The notes under the pieces: generated by a model
What the model was told of the DNA's origin: nothing
The model's database searches: none
Seen by the model: the letters and a program-made list of their open reading frames with translations, nothing else
Part shown: positions 12,864 through 24,416 of the stretch, one piece after another
How positions within the stretch are numbered: the first letter of the stretch is position 1
Layout: each line of letters starts with the position of its first letter
From: Aphanomyces cochlioides
Lineage: Eukaryota > Oomycota > Saprolegniomycetes > Saprolegniales > Verrucalvaceae
NCBI GenBank assembly: GCA_019828595.1
Contig: JAHQRK010000003.1
Coordinates: 3,410,001-3,474,000, forward strand
Length of the DNA: 64,000 nt
Direction: 5' to 3'
Made by a program: the position numbers and the translations under genes

Positions 12864-13243
12864 GCTTTTTATCTTTCGAATCAACATGCACACTTTTGTC
12901 AATCCTTCACCCGAGTCACTCCGTTTATATTCGCCCCACTACAACCTGTATTGTAGCTTTGCACTTGCAAAAAGGAATACTACATACACCCACCTATCCC
13001 GACGGTTAGTTTTTCGAAAATCGATACCAGGAGGACTCCAGCCAGCTTGGTTTTTCAAATCGAATTGATGGTCTTCGTGTCCGTTTGAGGAGATACCATA
13101 CATCAATGTGCATATTTTTCATATATATCCATATGTCTTTGCTGGAGATAGAGACTCGACGTGTAAGTGATACAACTAGAAAGGATGAAGCTAGGAGTCA
13201 AGAGTAAAAATAGAATTTTTTAAAAGTATAAAAGGTAAAAGAC

Positions 13244-13315
13244 AGCGCCAGACCGGGTTCGAACCAGTGACCCTCAGAGCTGCAATCTGACGCTCTACCA
13301 CTGAGCTACTCGCGC
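13244..13315 (-). tRNA. tRNA-Cys (GCA), copy 12
   Basis: Matches copy 1 throughout. Confidence 0.93.
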
Positions 13316-13941
13316 TGTGTGTAGTGCACACCGACTAATGAGCCACAGATACACTTTGACATTTTCACCTCCGAATCAATACTCCCTGCGTACCACAAAG
13401 CACCGTTATTTTGCCTGCTCAGCACACTTCATACATAGTCACACCACTCAATATTATCTCGTTTCTCGGATGAACTATGAAAGCTATTTCTCATTTGCAT
13501 CGGAGACTTTTGGTTGGAGGTTTGCAACGTTTAGACGCTTGTGACAAGTACACATGAATAGAAAGATCTGATCTATTCTAAAGTTGACATGTTATTTAGT
13601 GCCTGTATCCACAGAAGTCCATAACTTCCACATTACAACTCTTATAGAGTACTTGCCGTGTTGAACGGAAAAAGTTTGGGTTGTGGTGACCCCAGGTAAG
13701 TTCGAACTAGAGAATTTGAGGTCATACAGAAAGGTATCGTTTGTCTTTCATTTGAGTTTGATGGGCTACAAAAGGAATTTTGGCAAGTGTGCAATAAATG
13801 TGCAATGAGTAGAAGATGTACTGATATGACTGTACGTAGCCTTTGTATGGTTTCTGTGAGTGAATGTATGGTTGCAGGTTAAGGAAGATGTAAATGCAGA
13901 GAGATGGTGTGTAGAATGAGAGAAGTGTAAATAGTATGAAC

Positions 13942-14013
13942 GGGGGGTTAGCTCAGTGGTAGAGCGTTGGATTCCAGTCCCAACGGTCAAGGGTTCAACT
14001 CCCTTACTCCTCA
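13942..14013 (+). tRNA. tRNA-Trp (CCA), copy 13
   Basis: Matches copy 1 throughout. Confidence 0.93.
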
Positions 14014-14393
14014 GCTTTTTATCTTTCGAATCAACATGCACACTTTTGTCAATCCTTCACCCGAGTCACTCCGTTTATATTCGCCCCACTACAACCTGTA
14101 TTGTAGCTTTGCACTTGCAAAAAGGAATACTACATACACCCACCTATCCCGACGGTTAGTTTTTCGAAAATCGATACCAGGAGGACTCCAGCCAGCTTGG
14201 TTTTTCAAATCGAATTGATGGTCTTCGTGTCCGTTTGAGGAGATACCATACATCAATGTGCATATTTTTCATATATATCCATATGTCTTTGCTGGAGATA
14301 GAGACTCGACGTGTAAGTGATACAACTAGAAAGGATGAAGCTAGGAGTCAAGAGTAAAAATAGAATTTTTTAAAAGTATAAAAGGTAAAAGAC

Positions 14394-14465
14394 AGCGCCA
14401 GACCGGGTTCGAACCAGTGACCCTCAGAGCTGCAATCTGACGCTCTACCACTGAGCTACTCGCGC
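14394..14465 (-). tRNA. tRNA-Cys (GCA), copy 13
   Basis: Matches copy 1 throughout. Confidence 0.93.
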
Positions 14466-15091
14466 TGTGTGTAGTGCACACCGACTAATGAGCCACAGAT
14501 ACACTTTGACATTTTCACCTCCGAATCAATACTCCCTGCGTACCACAAAGCACCGTTATTTTGCCTGCTCAGCACACTTCATACATAGTCACACCACTCA
14601 ATATTATCTCGTTTCTCGGATGAACTATGAAAGCTATTTCTCATTTGCATCGGAGACTTTTGGTTGGAGGTTTGCAACGTTTAGACGCTTGTGACAAGTA
14701 CACATGAATAGAAAGATCTGATCTATTCTAAAGTTGACATGTTATTTAGTGCCTGTATCCACAGAAGTCCATAACTTCCACATTACAACTCTTATAGAGT
14801 ACTTGCCGTGTTGAACGGAAAAAGTTTGGGTTGTGGTGACCCCAGGTAAGTTCGAACTAGAGAATTTGAGGTCATACAGAAAGGTATCGTTTGTCTTTCA
14901 TTTGAGTTTGATGGGCTACAAAAGGAATTTTGGCAAGTGTGCAATAAATGTGCAATGAGTAGAAGATGTACTGATATGACTGTACGTAGCCTTTGTATGG
15001 TTTCTGTGAGTGAATGTATGGTTGCAGGTTAAGGAAGATGTAAATGCAGAGAGATGGTGTGTAGAATGAGAGAAGTGTAAATAGTATGAAC

Positions 15092-15163
15092 GGGGGGTTA
15101 GCTCAGTGGTAGAGCGTTGGATTCCAGTCCCAACGGTCAAGGGTTCAACTCCCTTACTCCTCA
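15092..15163 (+). tRNA. tRNA-Trp (CCA), copy 14
   Basis: Matches copy 1 throughout. Confidence 0.93.
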
Positions 15164-15543
15164 GCTTTTTATCTTTCGAATCAACATGCACACTTTTGTC
15201 AATCCTTCACCCGAGTCACTCCGTTTATATTCGCCCCACTACAACCTGTATTGTAGCTTTGCACTTGCAAAAAGGAATACTACATACACCCACCTATCCC
15301 GACGGTTAGTTTTTCGAAAATCGATACCAGGAGGACTCCAGCCAGCTTGGTTTTTCAAATCGAATTGATGGTCTTCGTGTCCGTTTGAGGAGATACCATA
15401 CATCAATGTGCATATTTTTCATATATATCCATATGTCTTTGCTGGAGATAGAGACTCGACGTGTAAGTGATACAACTAGAAAGGATGAAGCTAGGAGTCA
15501 AGAGTAAAAATAGAATTTTTTAAAAGTATAAAAGGTAAAAGAC

Positions 15544-15615
15544 AGCGCCAGACCGGGTTCGAACCAGTGACCCTCAGAGCTGCAATCTGACGCTCTACCA
15601 CTGAGCTACTCGCGC
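15544..15615 (-). tRNA. tRNA-Cys (GCA), copy 14
   Basis: Matches copy 1 throughout. Confidence 0.93.
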
Positions 15616-16241
15616 TGTGTGTAGTGCACACCGACTAATGAGCCACAGATACACTTTGACATTTTCACCTCCGAATCAATACTCCCTGCGTACCACAAAG
15701 CACCGTTATTTTGCCTGCTCAGCACACTTCATACATAGTCACACCACTCAATATTATCTCGTTTCTCGGATGAACTATGAAAGCTATTTCTCATTTGCAT
15801 CGGAGACTTTTGGTTGGAGGTTTGCAACGTTTAGACGCTTGTGACAAGTACACATGAATAGAAAGATCTGATCTATTCTAAAGTTGACATGTTATTTAGT
15901 GCCTGTATCCACAGAAGTCCATAACTTCCACATTACAACTCTTATAGAGTACTTGCCGTGTTGAACGGAAAAAGTTTGGGTTGTGGTGACCCCAGGTAAG
16001 TTCGAACTAGAGAATTTGAGGTCATACAGAAAGGTATCGTTTGTCTTTCATTTGAGTTTGATGGGCTACAAAAGGAATTTTGGCAAGTGTGCAATAAATG
16101 TGCAATGAGTAGAAGATGTACTGATATGACTGTACGTAGCCTTTGTATGGTTTCTGTGAGTGAATGTATGGTTGCAGGTTAAGGAAGATGTAAATGCAGA
16201 GAGATGGTGTGTAGAATGAGAGAAGTGTAAATAGTATGAAC

Positions 16242-16313
16242 GGGGGGTTAGCTCAGTGGTAGAGCGTTGGATTCCAGTCCCAACGGTCAAGGGTTCAACT
16301 CCCTTACTCCTCA
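16242..16313 (+). tRNA. tRNA-Trp (CCA), copy 15
   Basis: Matches copy 1 throughout. Confidence 0.93.
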
Positions 16314-16693
16314 GCTTTTTATCTTTCGAATCAACATGCACACTTTTGTCAATCCTTCACCCGAGTCACTCCGTTTATATTCGCCCCACTACAACCTGTA
16401 TTGTAGCTTTGCACTTGCAAAAAGGAATACTACATACACCCACCTATCCCGACGGTTAGTTTTTCGAAAATCGATACCAGGAGGACTCCAGCCAGCTTGG
16501 TTTTTCAAATCGAATTGATGGTCTTCGTGTCCGTTTGAGGAGATACCATACATCAATGTGCATATTTTTCATATATATCCATATGTCTTTGCTGGAGATA
16601 GAGACTCGACGTGTAAGTGATACAACTAGAAAGGATGAAGCTAGGAGTCAAGAGTAAAAATAGAATTTTTTAAAAGTATAAAAGGTAAAAGAC

Positions 16694-16765
16694 AGCGCCA
16701 GACCGGGTTCGAACCAGTGACCCTCAGAGCTGCAATCTGACGCTCTACCACTGAGCTACTCGCGC
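16694..16765 (-). tRNA. tRNA-Cys (GCA), copy 15
   Basis: Matches copy 1 throughout. Confidence 0.93.
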
Positions 16766-17391
16766 TGTGTGTAGTGCACACCGACTAATGAGCCACAGAT
16801 ACACTTTGACATTTTCACCTCCGAATCAATACTCCCTGCGTACCACAAAGCACCGTTATTTTGCCTGCTCAGCACACTTCATACATAGTCACACCACTCA
16901 ATATTATCTCGTTTCTCGGATGAACTATGAAAGCTATTTCTCATTTGCATCGGAGACTTTTGGTTGGAGGTTTGCAACGTTTAGACGCTTGTGACAAGTA
17001 CACATGAATAGAAAGATCTGATCTATTCTAAAGTTGACATGTTATTTAGTGCCTGTATCCACAGAAGTCCATAACTTCCACATTACAACTCTTATAGAGT
17101 ACTTGCCGTGTTGAACGGAAAAAGTTTGGGTTGTGGTGACCCCAGGTAAGTTCGAACTAGAGAATTTGAGGTCATACAGAAAGGTATCGTTTGTCTTTCA
17201 TTTGAGTTTGATGGGCTACAAAAGGAATTTTGGCAAGTGTGCAATAAATGTGCAATGAGTAGAAGATGTACTGATATGACTGTACGTAGCCTTTGTATGG
17301 TTTCTGTGAGTGAATGTATGGTTGCAGGTTAAGGAAGATGTAAATGCAGAGAGATGGTGTGTAGAATGAGAGAAGTGTAAATAGTATGAAC

Positions 17392-17463
17392 GGGGGGTTA
17401 GCTCAGTGGTAGAGCGTTGGATTCCAGTCCCAACGGTCAAGGGTTCAACTCCCTTACTCCTCA
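17392..17463 (+). tRNA. tRNA-Trp (CCA), copy 16
   Basis: Matches copy 1 throughout. Confidence 0.93.
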
Positions 17464-17843
17464 GCTTTTTATCTTTCGAATCAACATGCACACTTTTGTC
17501 AATCCTTCACCCGAGTCACTCCGTTTATATTCGCCCCACTACAACCTGTATTGTAGCTTTGCACTTGCAAAAAGGAATACTACATACACCCACCTATCCC
17601 GACGGTTAGTTTTTCGAAAATCGATACCAGGAGGACTCCAGCCAGCTTGGTTTTTCAAATCGAATTGATGGTCTTCGTGTCCGTTTGAGGAGATACCATA
17701 CATCAATGTGCATATTTTTCATATATATCCATATGTCTTTGCTGGAGATAGAGACTCGACGTGTAAGTGATACAACTAGAAAGGATGAAGCTAGGAGTCA
17801 AGAGTAAAAATAGAATTTTTTAAAAGTATAAAAGGTAAAAGAC

Positions 17844-17915
17844 AGCGCCAGACCGGGTTCGAACCAGTGACCCTCAGAGCTGCAATCTGACGCTCTACCA
17901 CTGAGCTACTCGCGC
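17844..17915 (-). tRNA. tRNA-Cys (GCA), copy 16
   Basis: Matches copy 1 throughout. Confidence 0.93.
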
Positions 17916-18541
17916 TGTGTGTAGTGCACACCGACTAATGAGCCACAGATACACTTTGACATTTTCACCTCCGAATCAATACTCCCTGCGTACCACAAAG
18001 CACCGTTATTTTGCCTGCTCAGCACACTTCATACATAGTCACACCACTCAATATTATCTCGTTTCTCGGATGAACTATGAAAGCTATTTCTCATTTGCAT
18101 CGGAGACTTTTGGTTGGAGGTTTGCAACGTTTAGACGCTTGTGACAAGTACACATGAATAGAAAGATCTGATCTATTCTAAAGTTGACATGTTATTTAGT
18201 GCCTGTATCCACAGAAGTCCATAACTTCCACATTACAACTCTTATAGAGTACTTGCCGTGTTGAACGGAAAAAGTTTGGGTTGTGGTGACCCCAGGTAAG
18301 TTCGAACTAGAGAATTTGAGGTCATACAGAAAGGTATCGTTTGTCTTTCATTTGAGTTTGATGGGCTACAAAAGGAATTTTGGCAAGTGTGCAATAAATG
18401 TGCAATGAGTAGAAGATGTACTGATATGACTGTACGTAGCCTTTGTATGGTTTCTGTGAGTGAATGTATGGTTGCAGGTTAAGGAAGATGTAAATGCAGA
18501 GAGATGGTGTGTAGAATGAGAGAAGTGTAAATAGTATGAAC

Positions 18542-18613
18542 GGGGGGTTAGCTCAGTGGTAGAGCGTTGGATTCCAGTCCCAACGGTCAAGGGTTCAACT
18601 CCCTTACTCCTCA
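18542..18613 (+). tRNA. tRNA-Trp (CCA), copy 17
   Basis: Matches copy 1 throughout. Confidence 0.93.
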
Positions 18614-18993
18614 GCTTTTTATCTTTCGAATCAACATGCACACTTTTGTCAATCCTTCACCCGAGTCACTCCGTTTATATTCGCCCCACTACAACCTGTA
18701 TTGTAGCTTTGCACTTGCAAAAAGGAATACTACATACACCCACCTATCCCGACGGTTAGTTTTTCGAAAATCGATACCAGGAGGACTCCAGCCAGCTTGG
18801 TTTTTCAAATCGAATTGATGGTCTTCGTGTCCGTTTGAGGAGATACCATACATCAATGTGCATATTTTTCATATATATCCATATGTCTTTGCTGGAGATA
18901 GAGACTCGACGTGTAAGTGATACAACTAGAAAGGATGAAGCTAGGAGTCAAGAGTAAAAATAGAATTTTTTAAAAGTATAAAAGGTAAAAGAC

Positions 18994-19065
18994 AGCGCCA
19001 GACCGGGTTCGAACCAGTGACCCTCAGAGCTGCAATCTGACGCTCTACCACTGAGCTACTCGCGC
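18994..19065 (-). tRNA. tRNA-Cys (GCA), copy 17
   Basis: Matches copy 1; this unit has two private changes far upstream of the gene (19393, 19400). Confidence 0.93.
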
Positions 19066-19691
19066 TGTGTGTAGTGCACACCGACTAATGAGCCACAGAT
19101 ACACTTTGACATTTTCACCTCCGAATCAATACTCCCTGCGTACCACAAAGCACCGTTATTTTGCCTGCTCAGCACACTTCATACATAGTCACACCACTCA
19201 ATATTATCTCGTTTCTCGGATGAACTATGAAAGCTATTTCTCATTTGCATCGGAGACTTTTGGTTGGAGGTTTGCAACGTTTAGACGCTTGTGACAAGTA
19301 CACATGAATAGAAAGATCTGATCTATTCTAAAGTTGACATGTTATTTAGTGCCTGTATCCACAGAAGTCCATAACTTCCACATTACAACTCTAATAGAGG
19401 ACTTGCCGTGTTGAACGGAAAAAGTTTGGGTTGTGGTGACCCCAGGTAAGTTCGAACTAGAGAATTTGAGGTCATACAGAAAGGTATCGTTTGTCTTTCA
19501 TTTGAGTTTGATGGGCTACAAAAGGAATTTTGGCAAGTGTGCAATAAATGTGCAATGAGTAGAAGATGTACTGATATGACTGTACGTAGCCTTTGTATGG
19601 TTTCTGTGAGTGAATGTATGGTTGCAGGTTAAGGAAGATGTAAATGCAGAGAGATGGTGTGTAGAATGAGAGAAGTGTAAATAGTATGAAC

Positions 19692-19763
19692 GGGGGGTTA
19701 GCTCAGTGGTAGAGCGTTGGATTCCAGTCCCAACGGTCAAGGGTTCAACTCCCTTACTCCTCA
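19692..19763 (+). tRNA. tRNA-Trp (CCA), copy 18
   Basis: Matches copy 1 throughout. Confidence 0.93.
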
Positions 19764-20143
19764 GCTTTTTATCTTTCGAATCAACATGCACACTTTTGTC
19801 AATCCTTCACCCGAGTCACTCCGTTTATATTCGCCCCACTACAACCTGTATTGTAGCTTTGCACTTGCAAAAAGGAATACTACATACACCCACCTATCCC
19901 GACGGTTAGTTTTTCGAAAATCGATACCAGGAGGACTCCAGCCAGCTTGGTTTTTCAAATCGAATTGATGGTCTTCGTGTCCGTTTGAGGAGATACCATA
20001 CATCAATGTGCATATTTTTCATATATATCCATATGTCTTTGCTGGAGATAGAGACTCGACGTGTAAGTGATACAACTAGAAAGGATGAAGCTAGGAGTCA
20101 AGAGTAAAAATAGAATTTTTTAAAAGTATAAAAGGTAAAAGAC

Positions 20144-20215
20144 AGCGCCAGACCGGGTTCGAACCAGTGACCCTCAGAGCTGCAATCTGACGCTCTACCA
20201 CTGAGCTACTCGCGC
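20144..20215 (-). tRNA. tRNA-Cys (GCA), copy 18
   Basis: Matches copy 1 throughout. Confidence 0.93.
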
Positions 20216-20841
20216 TGTGTGTAGTGCACACCGACTAATGAGCCACAGATACACTTTGACATTTTCACCTCCGAATCAATACTCCCTGCGTACCACAAAG
20301 CACCGTTATTTTGCCTGCTCAGCACACTTCATACATAGTCACACCACTCAATATTATCTCGTTTCTCGGATGAACTATGAAAGCTATTTCTCATTTGCAT
20401 CGGAGACTTTTGGTTGGAGGTTTGCAACGTTTAGACGCTTGTGACAAGTACACATGAATAGAAAGATCTGATCTATTCTAAAGTTGACATGTTATTTAGT
20501 GCCTGTATCCACAGAAGTCCATAACTTCCACATTACAACTCTTATAGAGTACTTGCCGTGTTGAACGGAAAAAGTTTGGGTTGTGGTGACCCCAGGTAAG
20601 TTCGAACTAGAGAATTTGAGGTCATACAGAAAGGTATCGTTTGTCTTTCATTTGAGTTTGATGGGCTACAAAAGGAATTTTGGCAAGTGTGCAATAAATG
20701 TGCAATGAGTAGAAGATGTACTGATATGACTGTACGTAGCCTTTGTATGGTTTCTGTGAGTGAATGTATGGTTGCAGGTTAAGGAAGATGTAAATGCAGA
20801 GAGATGGTGTGTAGAATGAGAGAAGTGTAAATAGTATGAAC

Positions 20842-20913
20842 GGGGGGTTAGCTCAGTGGTAGAGCGTTGGATTCCAGTCCCAACGGTCAAGGGTTCAACT
20901 CCCTTACTCCTCA
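20842..20913 (+). tRNA. tRNA-Trp (CCA), copy 19
   Basis: Matches copy 1 throughout. Confidence 0.93.
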
Positions 20914-21293
20914 GCTTTTTATCTTTCGAATCAACATGCACACTTTTGTCAATCCTTCACCCGAGTCACTCCGTTTATATTCGCCCCACTACAACCTGTA
21001 TTGTAGCTTTGCACTTGCAAAAAGGAATACTACATACACCCACCTATCCCGACGGTTAGTTTTTCGAAAATCGATACCAGGAGGACTCCAGCCAGCTTGG
21101 TTTTTCAAATCGAATTGATGGTCTTCGTGTCCGTTTGAGGAGATACCATACATCAATGTGCATATTTTTCATATATATCCATATGTCTTTGCTGGAGATA
21201 GAGACTCGACGTGTAAGTGATACAACTAGAAAGGATGAAGCTAGGAGTCAAGAGTAAAAATAGAATTTTTTAAAAGTATAAAAGGTAAAAGAC

Positions 21294-21365
21294 AGCGCCA
21301 GACCGGGTTCGAACCAGTGACCCTCAGAGCTGCAATCTGACGCTCTACCACTGAGCTACTCGCGC
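21294..21365 (-). tRNA. tRNA-Cys (GCA), copy 19
   Basis: Matches copy 1 throughout. Confidence 0.93.
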
Positions 21366-21991
21366 TGTGTGTAGTGCACACCGACTAATGAGCCACAGAT
21401 ACACTTTGACATTTTCACCTCCGAATCAATACTCCCTGCGTACCACAAAGCACCGTTATTTTGCCTGCTCAGCACACTTCATACATAGTCACACCACTCA
21501 ATATTATCTCGTTTCTCGGATGAACTATGAAAGCTATTTCTCATTTGCATCGGAGACTTTTGGTTGGAGGTTTGCAACGTTTAGACGCTTGTGACAAGTA
21601 CACATGAATAGAAAGATCTGATCTATTCTAAAGTTGACATGTTATTTAGTGCCTGTATCCACAGAAGTCCATAACTTCCACATTACAACTCTTATAGAGT
21701 ACTTGCCGTGTTGAACGGAAAAAGTTTGGGTTGTGGTGACCCCAGGTAAGTTCGAACTAGAGAATTTGAGGTCATACAGAAAGGTATCGTTTGTCTTTCA
21801 TTTGAGTTTGATGGGCTACAAAAGGAATTTTGGCAAGTGTGCAATAAATGTGCAATGAGTAGAAGATGTACTGATATGACTGTACGTAGCCTTTGTATGG
21901 TTTCTGTGAGTGAATGTATGGTTGCAGGTTAAGGAAGATGTAAATGCAGAGAGATGGTGTGTAGAATGAGAGAAGTGTAAATAGTATGAAC

Positions 21992-22063
21992 GGGGGGTTA
22001 GCTCAGTGGTAGAGCGTTGGATTCCAGTCCCAACGGTCAAGGGTTCAACTCCCTTACTCCTCA
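21992..22063 (+). tRNA. tRNA-Trp (CCA), copy 20
   Basis: Matches copy 1 throughout. Confidence 0.93.
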
Positions 22064-22443
22064 GCTTTTTATCTTTCGAATCAACATGCACACTTTTGTC
22101 AATCCTTCACCCGAGTCACTCCGTTTATATTCGCCCCACTACAACCTGTATTGTAGCTTTGCACTTGCAAAAAGGAATACTACATACACCCACCTATCCC
22201 GACGGTTAGTTTTTCGAAAATCGATACCAGGAGGACTCCAGCCAGCTTGGTTTTTCAAATCGAATTGATGGTCTTCGTGTCCGTTTGAGGAGATACCATA
22301 CATCAATGTGCATATTTTTCATATATATCCATATGTCTTTGCTGGAGATAGAGACTCGACGTGTAAGTGATACAACTAGAAAGGATGAAGCTAGGAGTCA
22401 AGAGTAAAAATAGAATTTTTTAAAAGTATAAAAGGTAAAAGAC

Positions 22444-22515
22444 AGCGCCAGACCGGGTTCGAACCAGTGACCCTCAGAGCTGCAATCTGACGCTCTACCA
22501 CTGAGCTACTCGCGC
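22444..22515 (-). tRNA. tRNA-Cys (GCA), copy 20
   Basis: Matches copy 1; a private G at 22936 lies upstream of it. Confidence 0.93.
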
Positions 22516-23141
22516 TGTGTGTAGTGCACACCGACTAATGAGCCACAGATACACTTTGACATTTTCACCTCCGAATCAATACTCCCTGCGTACCACAAAG
22601 CACCGTTATTTTGCCTGCTCAGCACACTTCATACATAGTCACACCACTCAATATTATCTCGTTTCTCGGATGAACTATGAAAGCTATTTCTCATTTGCAT
22701 CGGAGACTTTTGGTTGGAGGTTTGCAACGTTTAGACGCTTGTGACAAGTACACATGAATAGAAAGATCTGATCTATTCTAAAGTTGACATGTTATTTAGT
22801 GCCTGTATCCACAGAAGTCCATAACTTCCACATTACAACTCTTATAGAGTACTTGCCGTGTTGAACGGAAAAAGTTTGGGTTGTGGTGACCCCAGGTAAG
22901 TTCGAACTAGAGAATTTGAGGTCATACAGAAAGGTGTCGTTTGTCTTTCATTTGAGTTTGATGGGCTACAAAAGGAATTTTGGCAAGTGTGCAATAAATG
23001 TGCAATGAGTAGAAGATGTACTGATATGACTGTACGTAGCCTTTGTATGGTTTCTGTGAGTGAATGTATGGTTGCAGGTTAAGGAAGATGTAAATGCAGA
23101 GAGATGGTGTGTAGAATGAGAGAAGTGTAAATAGTATGAAC

Positions 23142-23213
23142 GGGGGGTTAGCTCAGTGGTAGAGCGTTGGATTCCAGTCCCAACGGTCAAGGGTTCAACT
23201 CCCTTACTCCTCA
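23142..23213 (+). tRNA. tRNA-Trp (CCA), copy 21 (last complete)
   Basis: Matches copy 1 throughout. Confidence 0.93.
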
Positions 23214-23593
23214 GCTTTTTATCTTTCGAATCAACATGCACACTTTTGTCAATCCTTCACCCGAGTCACTCCGTTTATATTCGCCCCACTACAACCTGTA
23301 TTGTAGCTTTGCACTTGCAAAAAGGAATACTACATACACCCACCTATCCCGACGGTTAGTTTTTCGAAAATCGATACCAGGAGGACTCCAGCCAGCTTGG
23401 TTTTTCAAATCGAATTGATGGTCTTCGTGTCCGTTTGAGGAGATACCATACATCAATGTGCATATTTTTCATATATATCCATATGTCTTTGCTGGAGATA
23501 GAGACTCGACGTGTAAGTGATACAACTAGAAAGGATGAAGCTAGGAGTCAAGAGTAAAAATAGAATTTTTTAAAAGTATAAAAGGTAAAAGAC

Positions 23594-23665
23594 AGCGCCA
23601 GACCGGGTTCGAACCAGTGACCCTCAGAGCTGCAATCTGACGCTCTACCACTGAGCTACTCGCGC
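23594..23665 (-). tRNA. tRNA-Cys (GCA), copy 21 (last)
   Basis: Matches copy 1 throughout. Confidence 0.93.
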
Positions 23666-24291
23666 TGTGTGTAGTGCACACCGACTAATGAGCCACAGAT
23701 ACACTTTGACATTTTCACCTCCGAATCAATACTCCCTGCGTACCACAAAGCACCGTTATTTTGCCTGCTCAGCACACTTCATACATAGTCACACCACTCA
23801 ATATTATCTCGTTTCTCGGATGAACTATGAAAGCTATTTCTCATTTGCATCGGAGACTTTTGGTTGGAGGTTTGCAACGTTTAGACGCTTGTGACAAGTA
23901 CACATGAATAGAAAGATCTGATCTATTCTAAAGTTGACATGTTATTTAGTGCCTGTATCCACAGAAGTCCATAACTTCCACATTACAACTCTTATAGAGT
24001 ACTTGCCGTGTTGAACGGAAAAAGTTTGGGTTGTGGTGACCCCAGGTAAGTTCGAACTAGAGAATTTGAGGTCATACAGAAAGGTATCGTTTGTCTTTCA
24101 TTTGAGTTTGATGGGCTACAAAAGGAATTTTGGCAAGTGTGCAATAAATGTGCAATGAGTAGAAGATGTACTGATATGACTGTACGTAGCCTTTGTATGG
24201 TTTCTGTGAGTGAATGTATGGTTGCAGGTTAAGGAAGATGTAAATGCAGAGAGATGGTGTGTAGAATGAGAGAAGTGTAAATAGTATGAAC

Positions 24292-24307
24292 GGGGGGTTA
24301 GCTCAGT
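24292..24307 (+). pseudogene. Truncated tRNA-Trp at the array edge
   Basis: The first 16 nt of the 22nd tRNA-Trp are intact: acceptor strand, D-stem and start of the D-loop. From 24308 the sequence is unrelated transposon DNA. The anticodon and the 3' half are gone, so no tRNA can be made here. Confidence 0.95.
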
Positions 24308-24414
24308 ATTATCCAATTTGGAAAGACATATTATTTATTATAGGTTTATCTCATTTTGAGCTTGGCACATCTCAAATTGAACTGGGATTGTCTCAACATG
24401 AACTGGAAAAGGTG
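24308..24414. mobile_element. 107-bp end fragment of a Tc1-like element
   Basis: Read on the minus strand from 24414, this begins with the same terminal sequence as the element at 42307 (CACCTTTTCCAGTTCATGT), then diverges but keeps a similar pattern of CAGTTCAA-type subrepeats. In both places the terminus abuts a TA, the usual Tc1/mariner target. Here the TA (24415-24416) lies in a Copia reading frame, so the element inserted into Copia. Its interior was lost by the rearrangement that joined it to the tRNA array. Confidence 0.7.
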
Positions 24415-24416
24415 TA

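Larger units (their letters stand above)
1..24307. repeat. Tandem array of a 1150-bp unit carrying tRNA-Trp and tRNA-Cys
   Basis: The same 1150-bp segment recurs head to tail 21 times plus a partial unit, with period exactly 1150 except for one unit of 1151 (an extra A near 8181). Each unit has a plus-strand tRNA-Trp(CCA) and, 380 bp on, a minus-strand tRNA-Cys(GCA), so the two are transcribed toward each other. About 626 bp separates each Cys gene from the next Trp gene. Differences I found are few and private to single units: 1689, 3037, 3039, 8181 (insertion), 9681, 19393, 19400 and 22936, none inside a tRNA. The left end lies outside the window. The right end breaks in the D-loop of a 22nd tRNA-Trp. 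Apart from the tRNAs and their T-runs I see no gene in the unit; the small ORFs that recur in it cross the tRNAs and have no protein character. Confidence 0.98.

Noticed and set aside
1..24307. Recurring 67-, 75-, 83- and 91-codon ORFs in every repeat unit as a small-protein family
   Set aside because: They run across the tRNA genes or their flanks, overlap each other on both strands, and are identical only because the DNA is identical. A few base changes alter them freely (for example at 3037-3039).
1..24307. CRISPR array
   Set aside because: The repeat unit is 1150 bp with no short repeat/unique spacer alternation, and the genome is eukaryotic.
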